A DNA stretch of 64,000 nucleotides, from positions 62,001-126,000 of the forward strand of contig NZ_LGDY01000093.1 in assembly GCF_001279525.1 (NCBI RefSeq), given 5' to 3'. A program made the position numbers and the translations under genes. Position 1 is the first letter of the stretch. Each line of letters begins with the position of its first letter. Positions 1 through 8,872 of this stretch are shown here, piece after piece. This stretch comes from Nocardia sp. NRRL S-836. Its GTDB lineage: Bacteria > Actinomycetota > Actinomycetes > Mycobacteriales > Pseudonocardiaceae. Under the pieces are notes generated by a model. The model was not told the DNA's origin, searched no databases, and saw only the letters and a program-made list of their open reading frames with translations.

Positions 1-178
1 CCCGCGAGCGGAAGTACTCGTAGAGGCTCGGCCGCGACAGGCCCACCCGCCTGGCCAGCGCCGCGAGCGTCAGCGCCTCCGCGCCCTCGGACGCCACGAT
101 CTCGCGCCCCGCGTCCAGCAGGGCGCGCAACCGGTTGGCGCGGTGCTCGGCCACCGTGTCGGCGCTGATCCTCGGCAC
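1..178 (-). CDS. TetR-family transcriptional regulator, N-terminal part (runs off the window)
   Basis: Only the first ~59 residues are in the window. From the GTG at the right-hand end the protein reads through a helix-turn-helix typical of TetR repressors: a basic start, then 'LTLAALARRVGLSRPSLYEY', where the recognition helix and the Tyr-containing C-cap are diagnostic. The ligand-binding domain lies beyond the window edge, so the effector is unknown. The gene is divergent from the ABM monooxygenase gene with about 80 bp between them, a usual arrangement for a TetR protein that controls its neighbour. That control is an inference. Confidence 0.8.
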   Translation of the reverse strand, partial: MPRISADTVAEHRANRLRALLDAGREIVASEGAEALTLAALARRVGLSRPSLYEYFRSR

Positions 179-260
179 GGCCGAATCCTAGCGCGCTTGC
201 TTTCCCGACGGGCAGTAGGAATACTTCCCGACAGTGCGTCGGAATCAAGGAGGGCCCCGC

Positions 261-590
261 ATGTTCATCGCGACGAACCGCCTGTTCGTGCCCGCCGAGA
301 GGGCGGAGGAGTTCGAGGCCCACTTCCGCAGCAACATGCGGACGTTCCTGCCGGGGGTTCCCGGTCTGCTGCGCAGCACGCTGCTCAAGCCGACCCGCGA
401 GGACCAGCCGTACGTGTCGGTCAACGAGTTCGAGTCCGAGGAGCACTTCCGCGCCTGGGTCGCCTCCGACTCGTTCCGCGAGGCGCACAAGCGCAACCGC
501 GGCATCGCCCGGCACGTGACGGGCAACGCCGTCGAGACCTTCCAGCACGCCGAGGACCTCGTGTTGCCGCAGCAGCGCGCCGAACGGTAG
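261..590 (+). CDS. Antibiotic biosynthesis monooxygenase (ABM) domain protein, HmoA/HmoB/IsdG-like
   Basis: The 109-residue protein begins MFIATNRLFV and shows the ABM ferredoxin-like pattern: a first strand with Asn, a helix with 'EEFEAHF', then 'FLPGVPGLLRSTLL', 'YVSVNEFES' and 'HFRAWVASDSFREAHK'. This order is typical of small heme-degrading or quinol monooxygenases that act as dimers in the cytosol. The start was chosen because AAGGAGGG lies 8 bp upstream; an in-frame ATG 27 bp earlier has no such site. Substrate (heme or a polyketide/quinone) cannot be decided. It may be regulated by the divergent TetR gene. Confidence 0.85.
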   Translation: MFIATNRLFVPAERAEEFEAHFRSNMRTFLPGVPGLLRSTLLKPTREDQPYVSVNEFESEEHFRAWVASDSFREAHKRNRGIARHVTGNAVETFQHAEDLVLPQQRAER

Positions 591-606
591 GCAATACTGC
601 CCCGGC

Positions 607-1127
607 ATGGGGGAAGACGTGCGCTTCCGGGTGCTCGGACCGCTCCGCGTGGAGCTGGACGGGCACCCGGTCGACGTTCCGGAGGGCCGCAACCGCACCC
701 TCCTCGCCACGCTGCTCGCCCGTGCGAAGGAGGTCGTGCCGTTGCACGGGCTCGGCGACCCGCGGGCCGTCCGGACGGCGATCAGCCGGTTGCGCAAGGT
801 GCCGGGACCGGTCGGCGCATCCACACCCACCCGACCGGCTACCTGCTCCGGGTCACCGGCTCCGACCTGCTCGACCTCCGCGCGTTGCGCGAGCAGGGCC
901 GCTACGCCGAGGCGCTCGCGGTGTGGCGCGGCGAGGCGAGCACCCTCGACAGCACCGCCTACACCTTGCACCACCTCGGCGACACGCACCTAGCGGCCGG
1001 AGCACCGGCCCAGGCGCGCGAGGTGTGGGAGCAGGCCGTCGAGATCGACGAACGCCTCGGCCACGCCGGCATCGCGAAGGCCCGCCGACGTCTCACAGGG
1101 TGGGCAGCAACGCCTTCATCCGGTTGA
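607..1127 (+). pseudogene. Decayed SARP/AfsR-like regulator (frameshift and internal deletion)
   Basis: The first ~70 codons encode a typical SARP winged-helix start ('VRFRVLGPLRVELDGHPVDV', later 'AISRLRKV'). The expected continuation, 'RIHTHPTGYLLRV', is present but in another frame, so the reading frame is broken at about 811-816. The rest of the BTAD domain is nearly absent, and the sequence passes straight to one TPR-like unit ('TLHHLGDTHLAAG', 'AREVWEQAVEIDERL'). The tail runs into the converging DUF305 gene. A single sequencing error could explain the frameshift but not the missing BTAD region, so this reads as a relic. Confidence 0.65.
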
Positions 1128-1695
1128 TCTCGTCCGTCTGGGTGGCGACGACGTCGTTGGCCATCTCCTCGACCGCGACGTTGGTCCCGGCGCCGAGCAC
1201 CTCGGTCGCCATCTGCAGCGCGCCCTCGTGGTGCTTGATCATCAACTCCAGGAACATCCGGTCGAAGTCCTTGCCGCGGGCCGCACCGAGCGCGTTGAGC
1301 TGCTCCTGGGTGGCCATGCCCGGCATCGAGCCGTGGTCCTGGTGGGTACCGGCCTCGCCGTTGGCGCGCTGCCACTGCTTCATGGCGCCGATCTCGGGTT
1401 CCTGCGAGAAGCGGATGCGGTCGGCCAGGCCCTTCACCGTCGCGTTCTCGGCGCGGTCGGGGGCGAAGCGGGTCATGGCGAGGGCCTGCTCGTGGTGGCC
1501 GATCATCATGGCCACGTACCTGCGGTCGGCGTCGTTGGGCGGAGCCGGGATGACACCGCTGACCTGCGAGGGCGCCAGCGTGGGAGCGGAACCACCCGGC
1601 GTGTCCGGCGCGATGACCGGCGCGGCTTCGGGTGCGGACGAGCAGCCCGCCAGCAGGGCGACCGTCGCGGCGATGACCAGAACCCCAGAACGCAT
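1093..1695 (-). CDS. DUF305 family lipoprotein
   Basis: A 200-residue exported protein. A signal peptide is followed by the lipobox LLAGC, so it should be lipid-anchored on the outer face of the membrane. The DUF305 pattern appears as two His-pair motifs, 'MMIGHHEQALAM' and 'MIKHHEGALQMA', plus 'GSMPGM' between them. The family is ferritin-like and its members are often linked to copper or other metals. The start is the ATG just before the hydrophobic stretch; longer in-frame versions only add non-signal residues. The 3' end overlaps the decayed SARP gene. Confidence 0.85.
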   Translation of the reverse strand: MRSGVLVIAATVALLAGCSSAPEAAPVIAPDTPGGSAPTLAPSQVSGVIPAPPNDADRRYVAMMIGHHEQALAMTRFAPDRAENATVKGLADRIRFSQEPEIGAMKQWQRANGEAGTHQDHGSMPGMATQEQLNALGAARGKDFDRMFLELMIKHHEGALQMATEVLGAGTNVAVEEMANDVVATQTDEINRMKALLPTL

Positions 1696-1871
1696 GCCCC
1701 GGACAATACAAGTCGGGCGGAAGCCCAGCGGTCGAACACGTGGTCGACGGTGTGTCCACCCCGTCCCCCAACCCGGACAGAAGCGCAGAACCCTCCGAAA
1801 GACGCTGGCCTTTAGCAAGGCGAACGGGTGATACTCCCCCTCACCAACCCGGAGTGAGAGGGGGCACAGCT

Positions 1872-3362
1872 GTGACTTCACGCGCAACGACCGTTCGGCG
1901 CAGGGCGCCGATGGCGGTTCTGGGGGCGCTGGCGCTCACGCTGTCCACGTTGACGGCACCCGCCCTGGCCGAGCCCGACCTTCCTGCCGACGGGGCAGGG
2001 CTGTCGCAGGCCCAGCTCGAGGCGCAGGCGGAAGCGGTCGACGGCATTCCCGGCGAGAACGAGATCAGCCGGAGCCGCAACATGGTGTTGCTGGCGAACC
2101 TGCCCAAGCAGGCTCCGTTCGACAACTCGGCCTCCACGTACACCGACATCGCGTTCCAGGACAACTACGCGTTCGTCGGCAACTACAGCGGCTTCGTCAT
2201 CTACGACATCCGCAACCCGCGCAAGCCCACGATCAAGAGCCAGGTGCTCTGCCCCGGCTCGCAGAACGACATCTCGGTGTACGGGAACCTGCTGTTCCTG
2301 TCGACCGACTCGTCGCGCAACGACAACTCGTGCAACAGCGTCGCCCAGCCGGCGACCGAGAAGTCGTCGTGGGAGGGCATCAAGGTCTTCGACATCAGCG
2401 ACAAGAGCTCTCCGCGCTACGTCGCCGCCGTCGAGACCGCGTGTGGTTCGCACACCCACACGATGGTGCCGAGCAAGAACAAGAAGGACGTGTACCTCTA
2501 CGTCTCGTCCTACTCCCCCAACGTGACGTTCCCGGACTGCCAGCCGCCGCACGACCTCATCTCGATCGTGAAGGTGCCGGTCAAGAACCCGGCCGCCGCG
2601 GCCCTGCTCAAGGCGCCGGTGCTGTTCCCGGACGGCGGCAACCCGGGCGTGCCGGGCACCGTCGAGACCGGTTACACCTCGGCCACCACCGGCTGCCACG
2701 ACATCACCGTCTACCCGCAGATGGACCTCGCGGCCGGCGCGTGCATGGGTGACGGCGTGCTGTGGGACATCTCCGACCGGGAGAACCTGAAGGAGATCCA
2801 CCGGGTGCAGGACGACGCGCACTTCGCGTTCTGGCACTCGGCCACCTTCAACAACAGCGGCACCAAGGTCGTCTTCACCGACGAGCTCGGTGGCGGCGGC
2901 GCCGCGACCTGCAACGAGAAGATCGGCCCGAACCGCGGTGCCAACGGCATCTACGACATCGTGGGCAAGGGCAAGGACCGCAAGCTGGTCTTCCGGTCCT
3001 ACTTCAAGATCCCCCGCATGCAGGGCGAGTCGGAGAACTGCGTCGCGCACAACGGGTCGCTGATCCCCGTGCCCGGCAAGGACATCATGGTGCAGTCCTG
3101 GTACCAGGGCGGCGTCTCGGTGTGGGACTTCACCAACTCGAGCAAGCCGCGTGAGATCGGCTTCTTCGAGCGCGGCCCGATGCCGAACAAGGCGGGCGGC
3201 GGCACGTGGTCCACGTACTACTACAACGGCTACATCTACTCCTCGGAGATGGGCCGCGGCTTCGACGTGATCGACATGCGTGACCCGCGCGTGTTCCCGG
3301 CGAAGTTCTTCCGCACGGACGAGCTCAACGTGCAGACCCAGGGCAACTTCTACCGCGGGTAG
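1872..3362 (+). CDS. Secreted LVIVD-repeat (beta-propeller-like) protein
   Basis: A 496-residue protein with an N-terminal signal peptide (basic region with several Arg, then 'VLGALALTLSTL', cleavage near APALA). The mature part has repeated 'VIYDIRNPRKP', 'VFDISDKSSP', 'LWDISDRENL', 'VWDFTNSSKP' and 'DVIDMRDPR' units, which are the LVIVD repeats of extracytoplasmic beta-propeller proteins. Function in the family is not well established; adhesion or cell-surface binding is often assumed. The GTG start follows a purine-rich GAGAGGGGG and sits right before the signal peptide. It converges with an MFS gene across a strong hairpin. Confidence 0.85.
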   Translation: MTSRATTVRRRAPMAVLGALALTLSTLTAPALAEPDLPADGAGLSQAQLEAQAEAVDGIPGENEISRSRNMVLLANLPKQAPFDNSASTYTDIAFQDNYAFVGNYSGFVIYDIRNPRKPTIKSQVLCPGSQNDISVYGNLLFLSTDSSRNDNSCNSVAQPATEKSSWEGIKVFDISDKSSPRYVAAVETACGSHTHTMVPSKNKKDVYLYVSSYSPNVTFPDCQPPHDLISIVKVPVKNPAAAALLKAPVLFPDGGNPGVPGTVETGYTSATTGCHDITVYPQMDLAAGACMGDGVLWDISDRENLKEIHRVQDDAHFAFWHSATFNNSGTKVVFTDELGGGGAATCNEKIGPNRGANGIYDIVGKGKDRKLVFRSYFKIPRMQGESENCVAHNGSLIPVPGKDIMVQSWYQGGVSVWDFTNSSKPREIGFFERGPMPNKAGGGTWSTYYYNGYIYSSEMGRGFDVIDMRDPRVFPAKFFRTDELNVQTQGNFYRG

Positions 3363-3386
3363 ACGTACCCGTCCCAGAACAGCTCA

Positions 3387-3425
3387 GATCAGCGCGGCTG
3401 CCGGCGTTCGGCAGCCGCGCTGATC
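3387..3425. terminator. Bidirectional terminator between LVIVD and MFS genes
   Basis: A perfect inverted repeat with 16-bp arms (GATCAGCGCGGCTGCC and its complement) and a 7-nt loop. It lies between the two convergent genes and overlaps the last codons of the MFS gene. There is no strong T-tract, which is usual in actinobacteria. It should stop transcripts from both sides. Confidence 0.7.
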
Positions 3426-4558
3426 GCTGTCAGGACCAGGGTGACGACGACACCGCCGAGCACCGCCCACACCGGCGAGCCGACGTCGAGCGCCCACGCG
3501 GCCACCACGGCGGTCAGGCCGTAGCCGGCGCCGGTCACCGCGTACATCATCGAGAACCCGGCGGCGTGCGCGCCGACCGGCAGCCGTTCGCGCAACGCGA
3601 GGCTGCGGGTCACCAGCACGCCGGACTGGAAGAGCCCCGCGGCGAGCAACGCGCCCGCGATGCCGGGCAGGTTCGGGAACAACGCCGCCGCGCCGACGCA
3701 CGTCGCCGTGACGACCAGCAGCACGAGCCCCTGCGCGCGCAGGGATCCCGGCCACGGCCGCAGCCCGTAGAGCACCGCGCCCAGCGCGCTGCACGCCGCG
3801 AACCCGGTCAGCAGCGGCCCGGTCCAGCCGACGCCGATCCCCCGGTGCTCCAGCAGCGCGGGCAGCACCAGCTCCGCGACCGCGAGCTGCGCCAGTGCCG
3901 CCGCGCTCACCAGGTAGATCGGCCACGCCGACGCCACCACGCGGACCTTCGCCGTGCCCGACCGGGACGTCACGTGCCCGCGCGGCAGGATGAACACCAG
4001 CCACGCCGCGACGACGATGAGGCTCACCGACACGACCACGGGCGCGCGGCGGTCGACGCTGAGCGCCAGCACCGTGACCAGCGCGGGTGCCACCGCCCAC
4101 ACCACCTGCGTGATCAGGGCGTCGAAGCCCATCGCCTTGGGCACCAGCGCGTCCGGCACGAGCCCGAGCAGCATCGCCCGCAGCCCGCCCGGTGTCGTCG
4201 ACGGCCCTGCGCCCGCGACGAACGCCGCGACCACCATCACCGTCACGTTGCTCGTGAGCGCCAGCGTCGTGAACGCACCGGCGCCGACGAGCAGCCCGGC
4301 GCTGAGCTGCCCGCGCATCCGCGACGGGTCGAGCAGCAGCCCCAGCACCCCGGCGCCGAGGACCTCGCCGAGCACGTAGACGGCGGTCAGCGACGCCGCG
4401 AGCACGTAGCCGCCGGGCAGGCTCCTGGTCAGGAACACCATCATCAGCGGCGTCATCGACATCGGTAACTTCGCGGCGACCGTGACGACGGCGGTGGTGA
4501 GGACGTCGCGGTTGGCGAGGTCGCGGTAGCCCGCGGCGGAGATCGTCACCTCGGTCAC
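3389..4558 (-). CDS. MFS-type transporter
   Basis: A 389-residue integral membrane protein with about 12 hydrophobic segments, for example 'LPMSMTPLMMVFLTRSLPGG' near the N-terminus and 'VLGEVLGAGVLGLLLDPSR', the loop 2-3 region of major facilitator proteins. The length fits a drug/sugar-type MFS exporter. The GTG start overlaps the stop of the upstream VOC gene (GTGA), which implies translational coupling, and gives a normal N-terminus without the 25 extra residues of the longest reading. Substrate is unknown; pairing with a VOC protein is sometimes seen with antibiotic-resistance genes, but that link is weak here. Confidence 0.8.
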   Translation of the reverse strand: MTEVTISAAGYRDLANRDVLTTAVVTVAAKLPMSMTPLMMVFLTRSLPGGYVLAASLTAVYVLGEVLGAGVLGLLLDPSRMRGQLSAGLLVGAGAFTTLALTSNVTVMVVAAFVAGAGPSTTPGGLRAMLLGLVPDALVPKAMGFDALITQVVWAVAPALVTVLALSVDRRAPVVVSVSLIVVAAWLVFILPRGHVTSRSGTAKVRVVASAWPIYLVSAAALAQLAVAELVLPALLEHRGIGVGWTGPLLTGFAACSALGAVLYGLRPWPGSLRAQGLVLLVVTATCVGAAALFPNLPGIAGALLAAGLFQSGVLVTRSLALRERLPVGAHAAGFSMMYAVTGAGYGLTAVVAAWALDVGSPVWAVLGGVVVTLVLTAISAAAERRQPR

Positions 4559-4953
4559 TCGCCGCCCAGCTCGGTGAACAGGGTCAGCTGCAACCCGGCC
4601 GGTGCCGCCAGCCTGGCGTTGAGCGAGTTCCACGGTGTGCGCGTCGGTTCCGCGATCACCCGCGCCCCTGCCGCTTCGAGCGTGCGCGTCGCCCGTTCGG
4701 AGTCGTCCACCTCGAACGCGACCCGGATCCGGCCCGCCACCCGCTGCCCCACCTCGACCCGGTCGATGAACTCGGCGTGCGGCGGGTCGGCGATCTCCAG
4801 CGTGGCCCGACCGGCGTCGAGGATCGTCACCCGCCCGCCGTCCGAGCTGAACGCCGCCCGTTCCGGCAGGCCCAGCACGTCGCGGTAGAAGCGCAGGGCG
4901 TCGTCGTAGTCGTCGGCGGTGACGACCAGGCGCAGTTCACGAACACCGGTCAT
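4555..4953 (-). CDS. VOC (glyoxalase/bleomycin-resistance) family protein
   Basis: A 132-residue vicinal-oxygen-chelate protein. It shows 'LRLVVTADDYDDALRFYRDV' and 'LGLPE' in the first beta-alpha-beta-beta-beta module and 'FEVDDSERATRTLEAAG', 'TPWNS' and 'LTLFTEL' in the second. These proteins bind metal or small molecules in the cytosol, as lyases, dioxygenases or sequestering resistance proteins. The substrate cannot be read from sequence. An alternative ATG lies 12 nt upstream. A 14-bp perfect palindrome (CCACACGCGTGTGG) at 4969-4982, between this gene and ltrA, could be an operator. Confidence 0.8.
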   Translation of the reverse strand: MTGVRELRLVVTADDYDDALRFYRDVLGLPERAAFSSDGGRVTILDAGRATLEIADPPHAEFIDRVEVGQRVAGRIRVAFEVDDSERATRTLEAAGARVIAEPTRTPWNSLNARLAAPAGLQLTLFTELGGE

Positions 4954-5003
4954 GGCGACGATCATGCACCACACGCGTGTGGACGACGAGCGCACGCGCG
5001 GGA

Positions 5004-6131
5004 CTACGCCACGGCGCGCTGACCGGCCTCCCACCGGGTCGCCACGACGAGCAGCAGCGCGATGCCCGCGGTCACGTGGATCGGCGCCGGCCCGAACGTC
5101 GCCGCCAGCACCGCGACCGACCCGAGCGGCAGCAGGTACTTGCGCACCCCCGTCTCGCCGGGGCAGTCCTGCACGTACCAGACGCAGAGGAAGAACACCG
5201 CCAGCGGCACCGTGGTGAACGCGGCGACCGTCGTGCCCGGTGCGTGTGAGAGGTGCAGGTCGTAGTCCACCGAGGCGGCGAGACCGGCGCCGAGCGCGGC
5301 GATCGAGCCGAGCACGAACAGGTGCGCGTAGCCCCAGAGGAACGCCTTCCGCTGGTTGTGCAGGTGGGTCGGCGACTCGAAGTAGATCCACCAGACCGAG
5401 AACACGATGACCAGCGAGGCCGCGGCGAGCGAGATCAGGTTGACGCCGCTGTCGAAGCCCTTCTGGAACGCGAGCGTCGCCGCCAGGATCGACTCGCCGA
5501 GCACGATCAGCGTGAACAGGCCGTGCCGTTCCGCGATGTGGTGCGGGTGCCACGTCGTGGCCGACTCGCGTTCCGCCCAGAGCGGCACCAGCAGCTCGCC
5601 GAGCATGAAGACGACCCACAGTGGCAACTGCGCGCCTGGTGGCGCGACGAGGACCCACAGCAGCCACAGCACCTGCATGAACGCGATGCCACCGGCGTAG
5701 CGGCGGGTGCAGCGGCGGTGCTCCGGGTTGTCGCGCGAGGCCCGCAGCCAGTGCGCGACCATCGCGAGCCGGATGACGACGTAGCCACCGACGACGATCC
5801 GGTAGTCCTGGCGTTCGAAGACGGCCGGGATGCCCGACGCGACCACGAGCACGCCCGCGATCTGCACCATCGTGATGACCCGGTACAGCGTGTCGTCGTT
5901 GTCGAACGCGCTGGCGAACCAGGTGAAGTTCAGCCACGGCAGCCAGAGTGCGAAGAACGCCATGCAGAACGCCACCACGCCGGCGCCGGCGTGGTTCTCG
6001 GACACGGCGTGGTGCAGCGAGGCGGCGGCCTGGGCGACCGCCACCACGAAGCTCAGGTCGAACAGCAGCTCCAGCGGCGTCGCGACCCGGTGGGCCTCCG
6101 CCGTGTCGCGCGCGAGGAGCTTTCTGATCAT
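5004..6131 (-). CDS. ltrA: Low-temperature requirement protein A (LtrA) family membrane protein
   Basis: A 375-residue multi-pass membrane protein with the family hallmark 'VATPLELLFDLSFVVAVAQA' near the N-terminus, then 'FALWLPWLNFTWFASAFDND' and 'ERHGLFTLIVLGESILA'. These are the three conserved blocks of LtrA. The family is named from Listeria growth at low temperature; its molecular role is unknown. The ATG start overlaps the stop of the ABC ATPase gene (ATGA), so it is likely translated with the transporter operon, although a functional link is not obvious. Confidence 0.9.
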   Translation of the reverse strand: MIRKLLARDTAEAHRVATPLELLFDLSFVVAVAQAAASLHHAVSENHAGAGVVAFCMAFFALWLPWLNFTWFASAFDNDDTLYRVITMVQIAGVLVVASGIPAVFERQDYRIVVGGYVVIRLAMVAHWLRASRDNPEHRRCTRRYAGGIAFMQVLWLLWVLVAPPGAQLPLWVVFMLGELLVPLWAERESATTWHPHHIAERHGLFTLIVLGESILAATLAFQKGFDSGVNLISLAAASLVIVFSVWWIYFESPTHLHNQRKAFLWGYAHLFVLGSIAALGAGLAASVDYDLHLSHAPGTTVAAFTTVPLAVFFLCVWYVQDCPGETGVRKYLLPLGSVAVLAATFGPAPIHVTAGIALLLVVATRWEAGQRAVA

Positions 6132-7159
6132 CCCGGTACCACCATGATCCTTGATTCGCTGAGGTCGAGGGCGACCCGCGTGCCCGGCTGGAACGCCGCC
6201 GCGGAGTTGGACGGCTGGTCGACCCGCAGGACCTGCTCGCCCACCCGGACCGAGATCCGGGTGACCGGGCCGAGGAACGACTGGGTCAGCACGTCGCCGA
6301 CGATCTTGCCATCGGCGTCGCCGCTGTGCGCGGAGACACCGATGTCCTCCGGCCGCACGATGACGCGGACGTCGCTGCCGGAGGGCTGGTCGTGGGTCGC
6401 GGGCACCGTGACGCCGTTGACGACGACGGTCTGCCCCTCCGCCTTGGCGAGCACGCTGTTCGTGACGCCGACGAACTGCGCCACGAACGCCGTCGCGGGC
6501 TGCCGGTACACCACCGACGGCGTGTCGAGCTGTTCCAGCCGGCCGTGCGACATCACGCCGACGCGGTCGGAGACGGCGAGCGCCTCCTCCTGGTCGTGCG
6601 TGACGAACAGCGTCGTCATGCCGAGCTCGGTCTGGATGCGCCGGATCTCGTCGCGCAGGTTCACGCGGACCTTGGCGTCGAGCGCGGACAGCGGCTCGTC
6701 CAGCAGCAGCACGCGCGGCTGGATCGCGAGGGCGCGGGCGAGCGCGACCCGTTGCTGCTGGCCGCCGGACATCTGGTGCGGGTAGCGGCCGCCGAGGTGG
6801 CTGAGCCCCACCAGCTCCAGCAGCTCGCCGGTGCGCTTCACGTCGGCCTTGCGCAGCTTCAGTCCGAACGCGACGTTCTGGGCGGCGGTCATGTTCGGGA
6901 ACAGGCTGTAGGCCTGGAAGACCATGCCCATGTCCCGCTTGTTGGCCGGGACCCCCGTGATGTCCTTGCCGCCCACCGTGACCGTGCCGGAGTCGGCGGT
7001 CTCGAAGCCCGCGACGATCCGCAGCGCCGTCGTCTTGCCGCAGCCGGACGGGCCGAGCAGCGACACCAGCTCGCCCTCGGCCAGTTCGAGGTCGAGACCG
7101 TCCAGCGCGGTGTTGCCGCCGAAGGACTTGCGCAGTCCCTTGAGTTCCAGGTGACCCAT
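6128..7159 (-). CDS. ABC transporter ATP-binding protein (PotA/FbpC/PhnT type)
   Basis: A 343-residue ATPase: Walker A GPSGCGKT (residues 36-43), signature 'MSGGQQQRVALARAL', Walker B 'VLLLDEPLSALD', switch His in 'LFVTHDQEEAL'. A C-terminal TOBE-like domain includes 'VIVRPEDIG'. This layout belongs to importers of spermidine/putrescine, iron, sulfate, thiamine or phosphonate-type substrates. It lies 4 bp after the second permease gene and energises that importer at the inner face of the membrane. The start at MGHLELKGL matches family N-termini; the longer reading starts with a basic, non-conserved tail. Confidence 0.92.
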   Translation of the reverse strand: MGHLELKGLRKSFGGNTALDGLDLELAEGELVSLLGPSGCGKTTALRIVAGFETADSGTVTVGGKDITGVPANKRDMGMVFQAYSLFPNMTAAQNVAFGLKLRKADVKRTGELLELVGLSHLGGRYPHQMSGGQQQRVALARALAIQPRVLLLDEPLSALDAKVRVNLRDEIRRIQTELGMTTLFVTHDQEEALAVSDRVGVMSHGRLEQLDTPSVVYRQPATAFVAQFVGVTNSVLAKAEGQTVVVNGVTVPATHDQPSGSDVRVIVRPEDIGVSAHSGDADGKIVGDVLTQSFLGPVTRISVRVGEQVLRVDQPSNSAAAFQPGTRVALDLSESRIMVVPG

Positions 7160-7163
7160 TGTC

Positions 7164-7967
7164 TCAGTTGCTCCCCGGCGAAACTTCTTCTTCGGCAACG
7201 GTCTGACGCCGCCGCTGGCCGACGTAGGAAAGTGCGAACAGCAGGACGAACGCGAAGATCAGGCAGAGCAGCGACACCGCGATGGACACACCGGCGTTGC
7301 GCTTGCCGAGCAGGTTGACCTGCACCTGCAGCGTGTCGAAGTTGAGCAGCGACGCGATGGTGAACTCGCCGAGCACCAACGCCACCGAGAGCAGCGACGC
7401 ACCGATCAGCGCGACGCGGATGTTCGGCACGACGACCTTCCACAGCACCGTGAGCCACGACGCCCCGAGGCTGCGCGCGGCTTCGGCGAGCGTCTTGAGG
7501 TCGATGGCGCTCAGACCGGCGTCGATCGCGCGGTAGGCGAACGGCAGCACCAGGACCGTGTAGGCGAAGGTCAGCGTGAGCGGCGAGTCGCCGAGGAAGT
7601 AGTTCACCCACGCGTAGAGCGGCGCCATGCCGACCACCAGCACGATCGCGGGGATCGCGAGCGGCAGCAGGCAGAGGAACTCCACCAGCCGCTGCAGCCG
7701 TGGGAGCCGCAACCGGATCCACGCCATCGTCGGCACGAGCAGCACCAGCATCAGCACCGCGCTGGTGACCGACAGCAGCAGCGAGTTGACGAGCGCCTCC
7801 ATCAGGCCCTCGTCGTCGACGATGGACGTCCACGACTCGAGGCTGCGGCTGCCGCCCCTGCCGCGCGTGGAGAACTCCGCCATCGCGATCAGCGGCAGGA
7901 CGAAGTAGACACCGAGGACCAGCAGGACGACCGAGCGCAGGACGCGCTGCTTGCCTAGCGAACCCAC
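7164..7967 (-). CDS. ABC transporter permease (second subunit)
   Basis: A 267-residue inner-membrane protein with six predicted helices and the EAA loop 'EAARSLGASWLTVLWKVVVP', which contacts the ATPase. It resembles PotC/ThiP-type permeases. The GTG start overlaps the end of the first permease gene by 13 bp; this start gives a short cytoplasmic tail before the first helix ('VVLLVLGVYFVLPLIAM'). It forms a heterodimeric channel with the upstream permease. Confidence 0.9.
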   Translation of the reverse strand: MGSLGKQRVLRSVVLLVLGVYFVLPLIAMAEFSTRGRGGSRSLESWTSIVDDEGLMEALVNSLLLSVTSAVLMLVLLVPTMAWIRLRLPRLQRLVEFLCLLPLAIPAIVLVVGMAPLYAWVNYFLGDSPLTLTFAYTVLVLPFAYRAIDAGLSAIDLKTLAEAARSLGASWLTVLWKVVVPNIRVALIGASLLSVALVLGEFTIASLLNFDTLQVQVNLLGKRNAGVSIAVSLLCLIFAFVLLFALSYVGQRRRQTVAEEEVSPGSN

Positions 7968-8872
7968 TTCGCCACCCTCCGCTGGAGCAGCACGTTCACG
8001 CCCATCGCGATGCTGACGACGACCACCATGCCCAGGCCGAGCGCCTTGCCGAGGTTCTCCTGGCCGAGCACGACCTCGCCGGTGAGGAACCCGCGGATCT
8101 GCAGCGGCACGATCGGGCTGCCCTGCGAGACGAGCGCCGCCGCCGTCGCGTAGGCGCTGAAGGCGTTGGCGAACAACAACAGCAGCGCGCCGAGGAACGG
8201 CGGCGTGAGGATCGGGCCACCGACGTGGCGCCAGTAGGTCCAGCTCGTGCCGCCGAGGCTCGCGTTGGCCTCCCGCCACTGCGGGCGCAGGCCGTCGAGC
8301 GCGGGCAGGAACACGATGACCATCAGCGGGATCTGGAAGAACGTGTAGACGAGCGTGAGGCCGGGCAGCTCGAACAGCCACGCGCTGCCGGCGAACAGGT
8401 CGATGCCCGCGTTGTCGCGGAGGAACTTCGTGACCAGGCCCTCGAAGCCGACGGTCGCGAGGAACGCGAACGCCAGCGGCACGCCACCGAACTGCGCGAG
8501 CACCCCCGACGCGGCCACGACCACGCGGCGGACCATGCCCTCCTGCTCGCCGACCGCGACCGCCCACGTGAGCAGCGCGCCGAAGACGGCGCCGATGACC
8601 GCGGTGAGCGCGGACAGCTCGATGCTGCGCACGAACGCGTCGAGGTAGACGCCCTTGAACAGGTTCGTGAGGTTGTCCAGCGTGAACGCGCCGTTGGCGT
8701 CCTGGAACGCCCCGGCGAGCACGAGGACCGTCGGGTAGACGAGGAAGACGCCGACGAACGCCAGGAACGGCACCGCGACGAGCCACGCGGCCGCGGACGG
8801 CCGCCCGGCGGCCCCGCCCCTGTTCGGGGTAGAGCCGCCGGGCGTCGTCGCCACGGGAGCGACAGCGGTCAT
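7955..8872 (-). CDS. ABC transporter permease (first subunit)
   Basis: A 305-residue membrane protein: N-terminal disordered tail, then six helices starting with 'WLVAVPFLAFVGVFLVYPTV'. The conserved loop includes 'WREANASLGGTSWTYWRHVG', a variant of the EAA motif. It belongs to the same binding-protein-dependent family as its partner. The ATG overlaps the stop of the binding-protein gene (ATGA), so the order binding protein - permease - permease - ATPase is one operon. Confidence 0.9.
   Translation of the reverse strand: MTAVAPVATTPGGSTPNRGGAAGRPSAAAWLVAVPFLAFVGVFLVYPTVLVLAGAFQDANGAFTLDNLTNLFKGVYLDAFVRSIELSALTAVIGAVFGALLTWAVAVGEQEGMVRRVVVAASGVLAQFGGVPLAFAFLATVGFEGLVTKFLRDNAGIDLFAGSAWLFELPGLTLVYTFFQIPLMVIVFLPALDGLRPQWREANASLGGTSWTYWRHVGGPILTPPFLGALLLLFANAFSAYATAAALVSQGSPIVPLQIRGFLTGEVVLGQENLGKALGLGMVVVVSIAMGVNVLLQRRVAKWVR

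Noticed and set aside
1878..3050. Open frame antisense to the LVIVD-repeat gene
   Set aside because: Arg/Val/His-rich shadow frame; the plus-strand protein has a signal peptide and clear repeats.
4969..4982. 14-bp palindrome CCACACGCGTGTGG as a proven operator
   Set aside because: It is perfect and lies upstream of the VOC gene, but no regulator or conserved second copy supports a function, so it is only mentioned with that gene.
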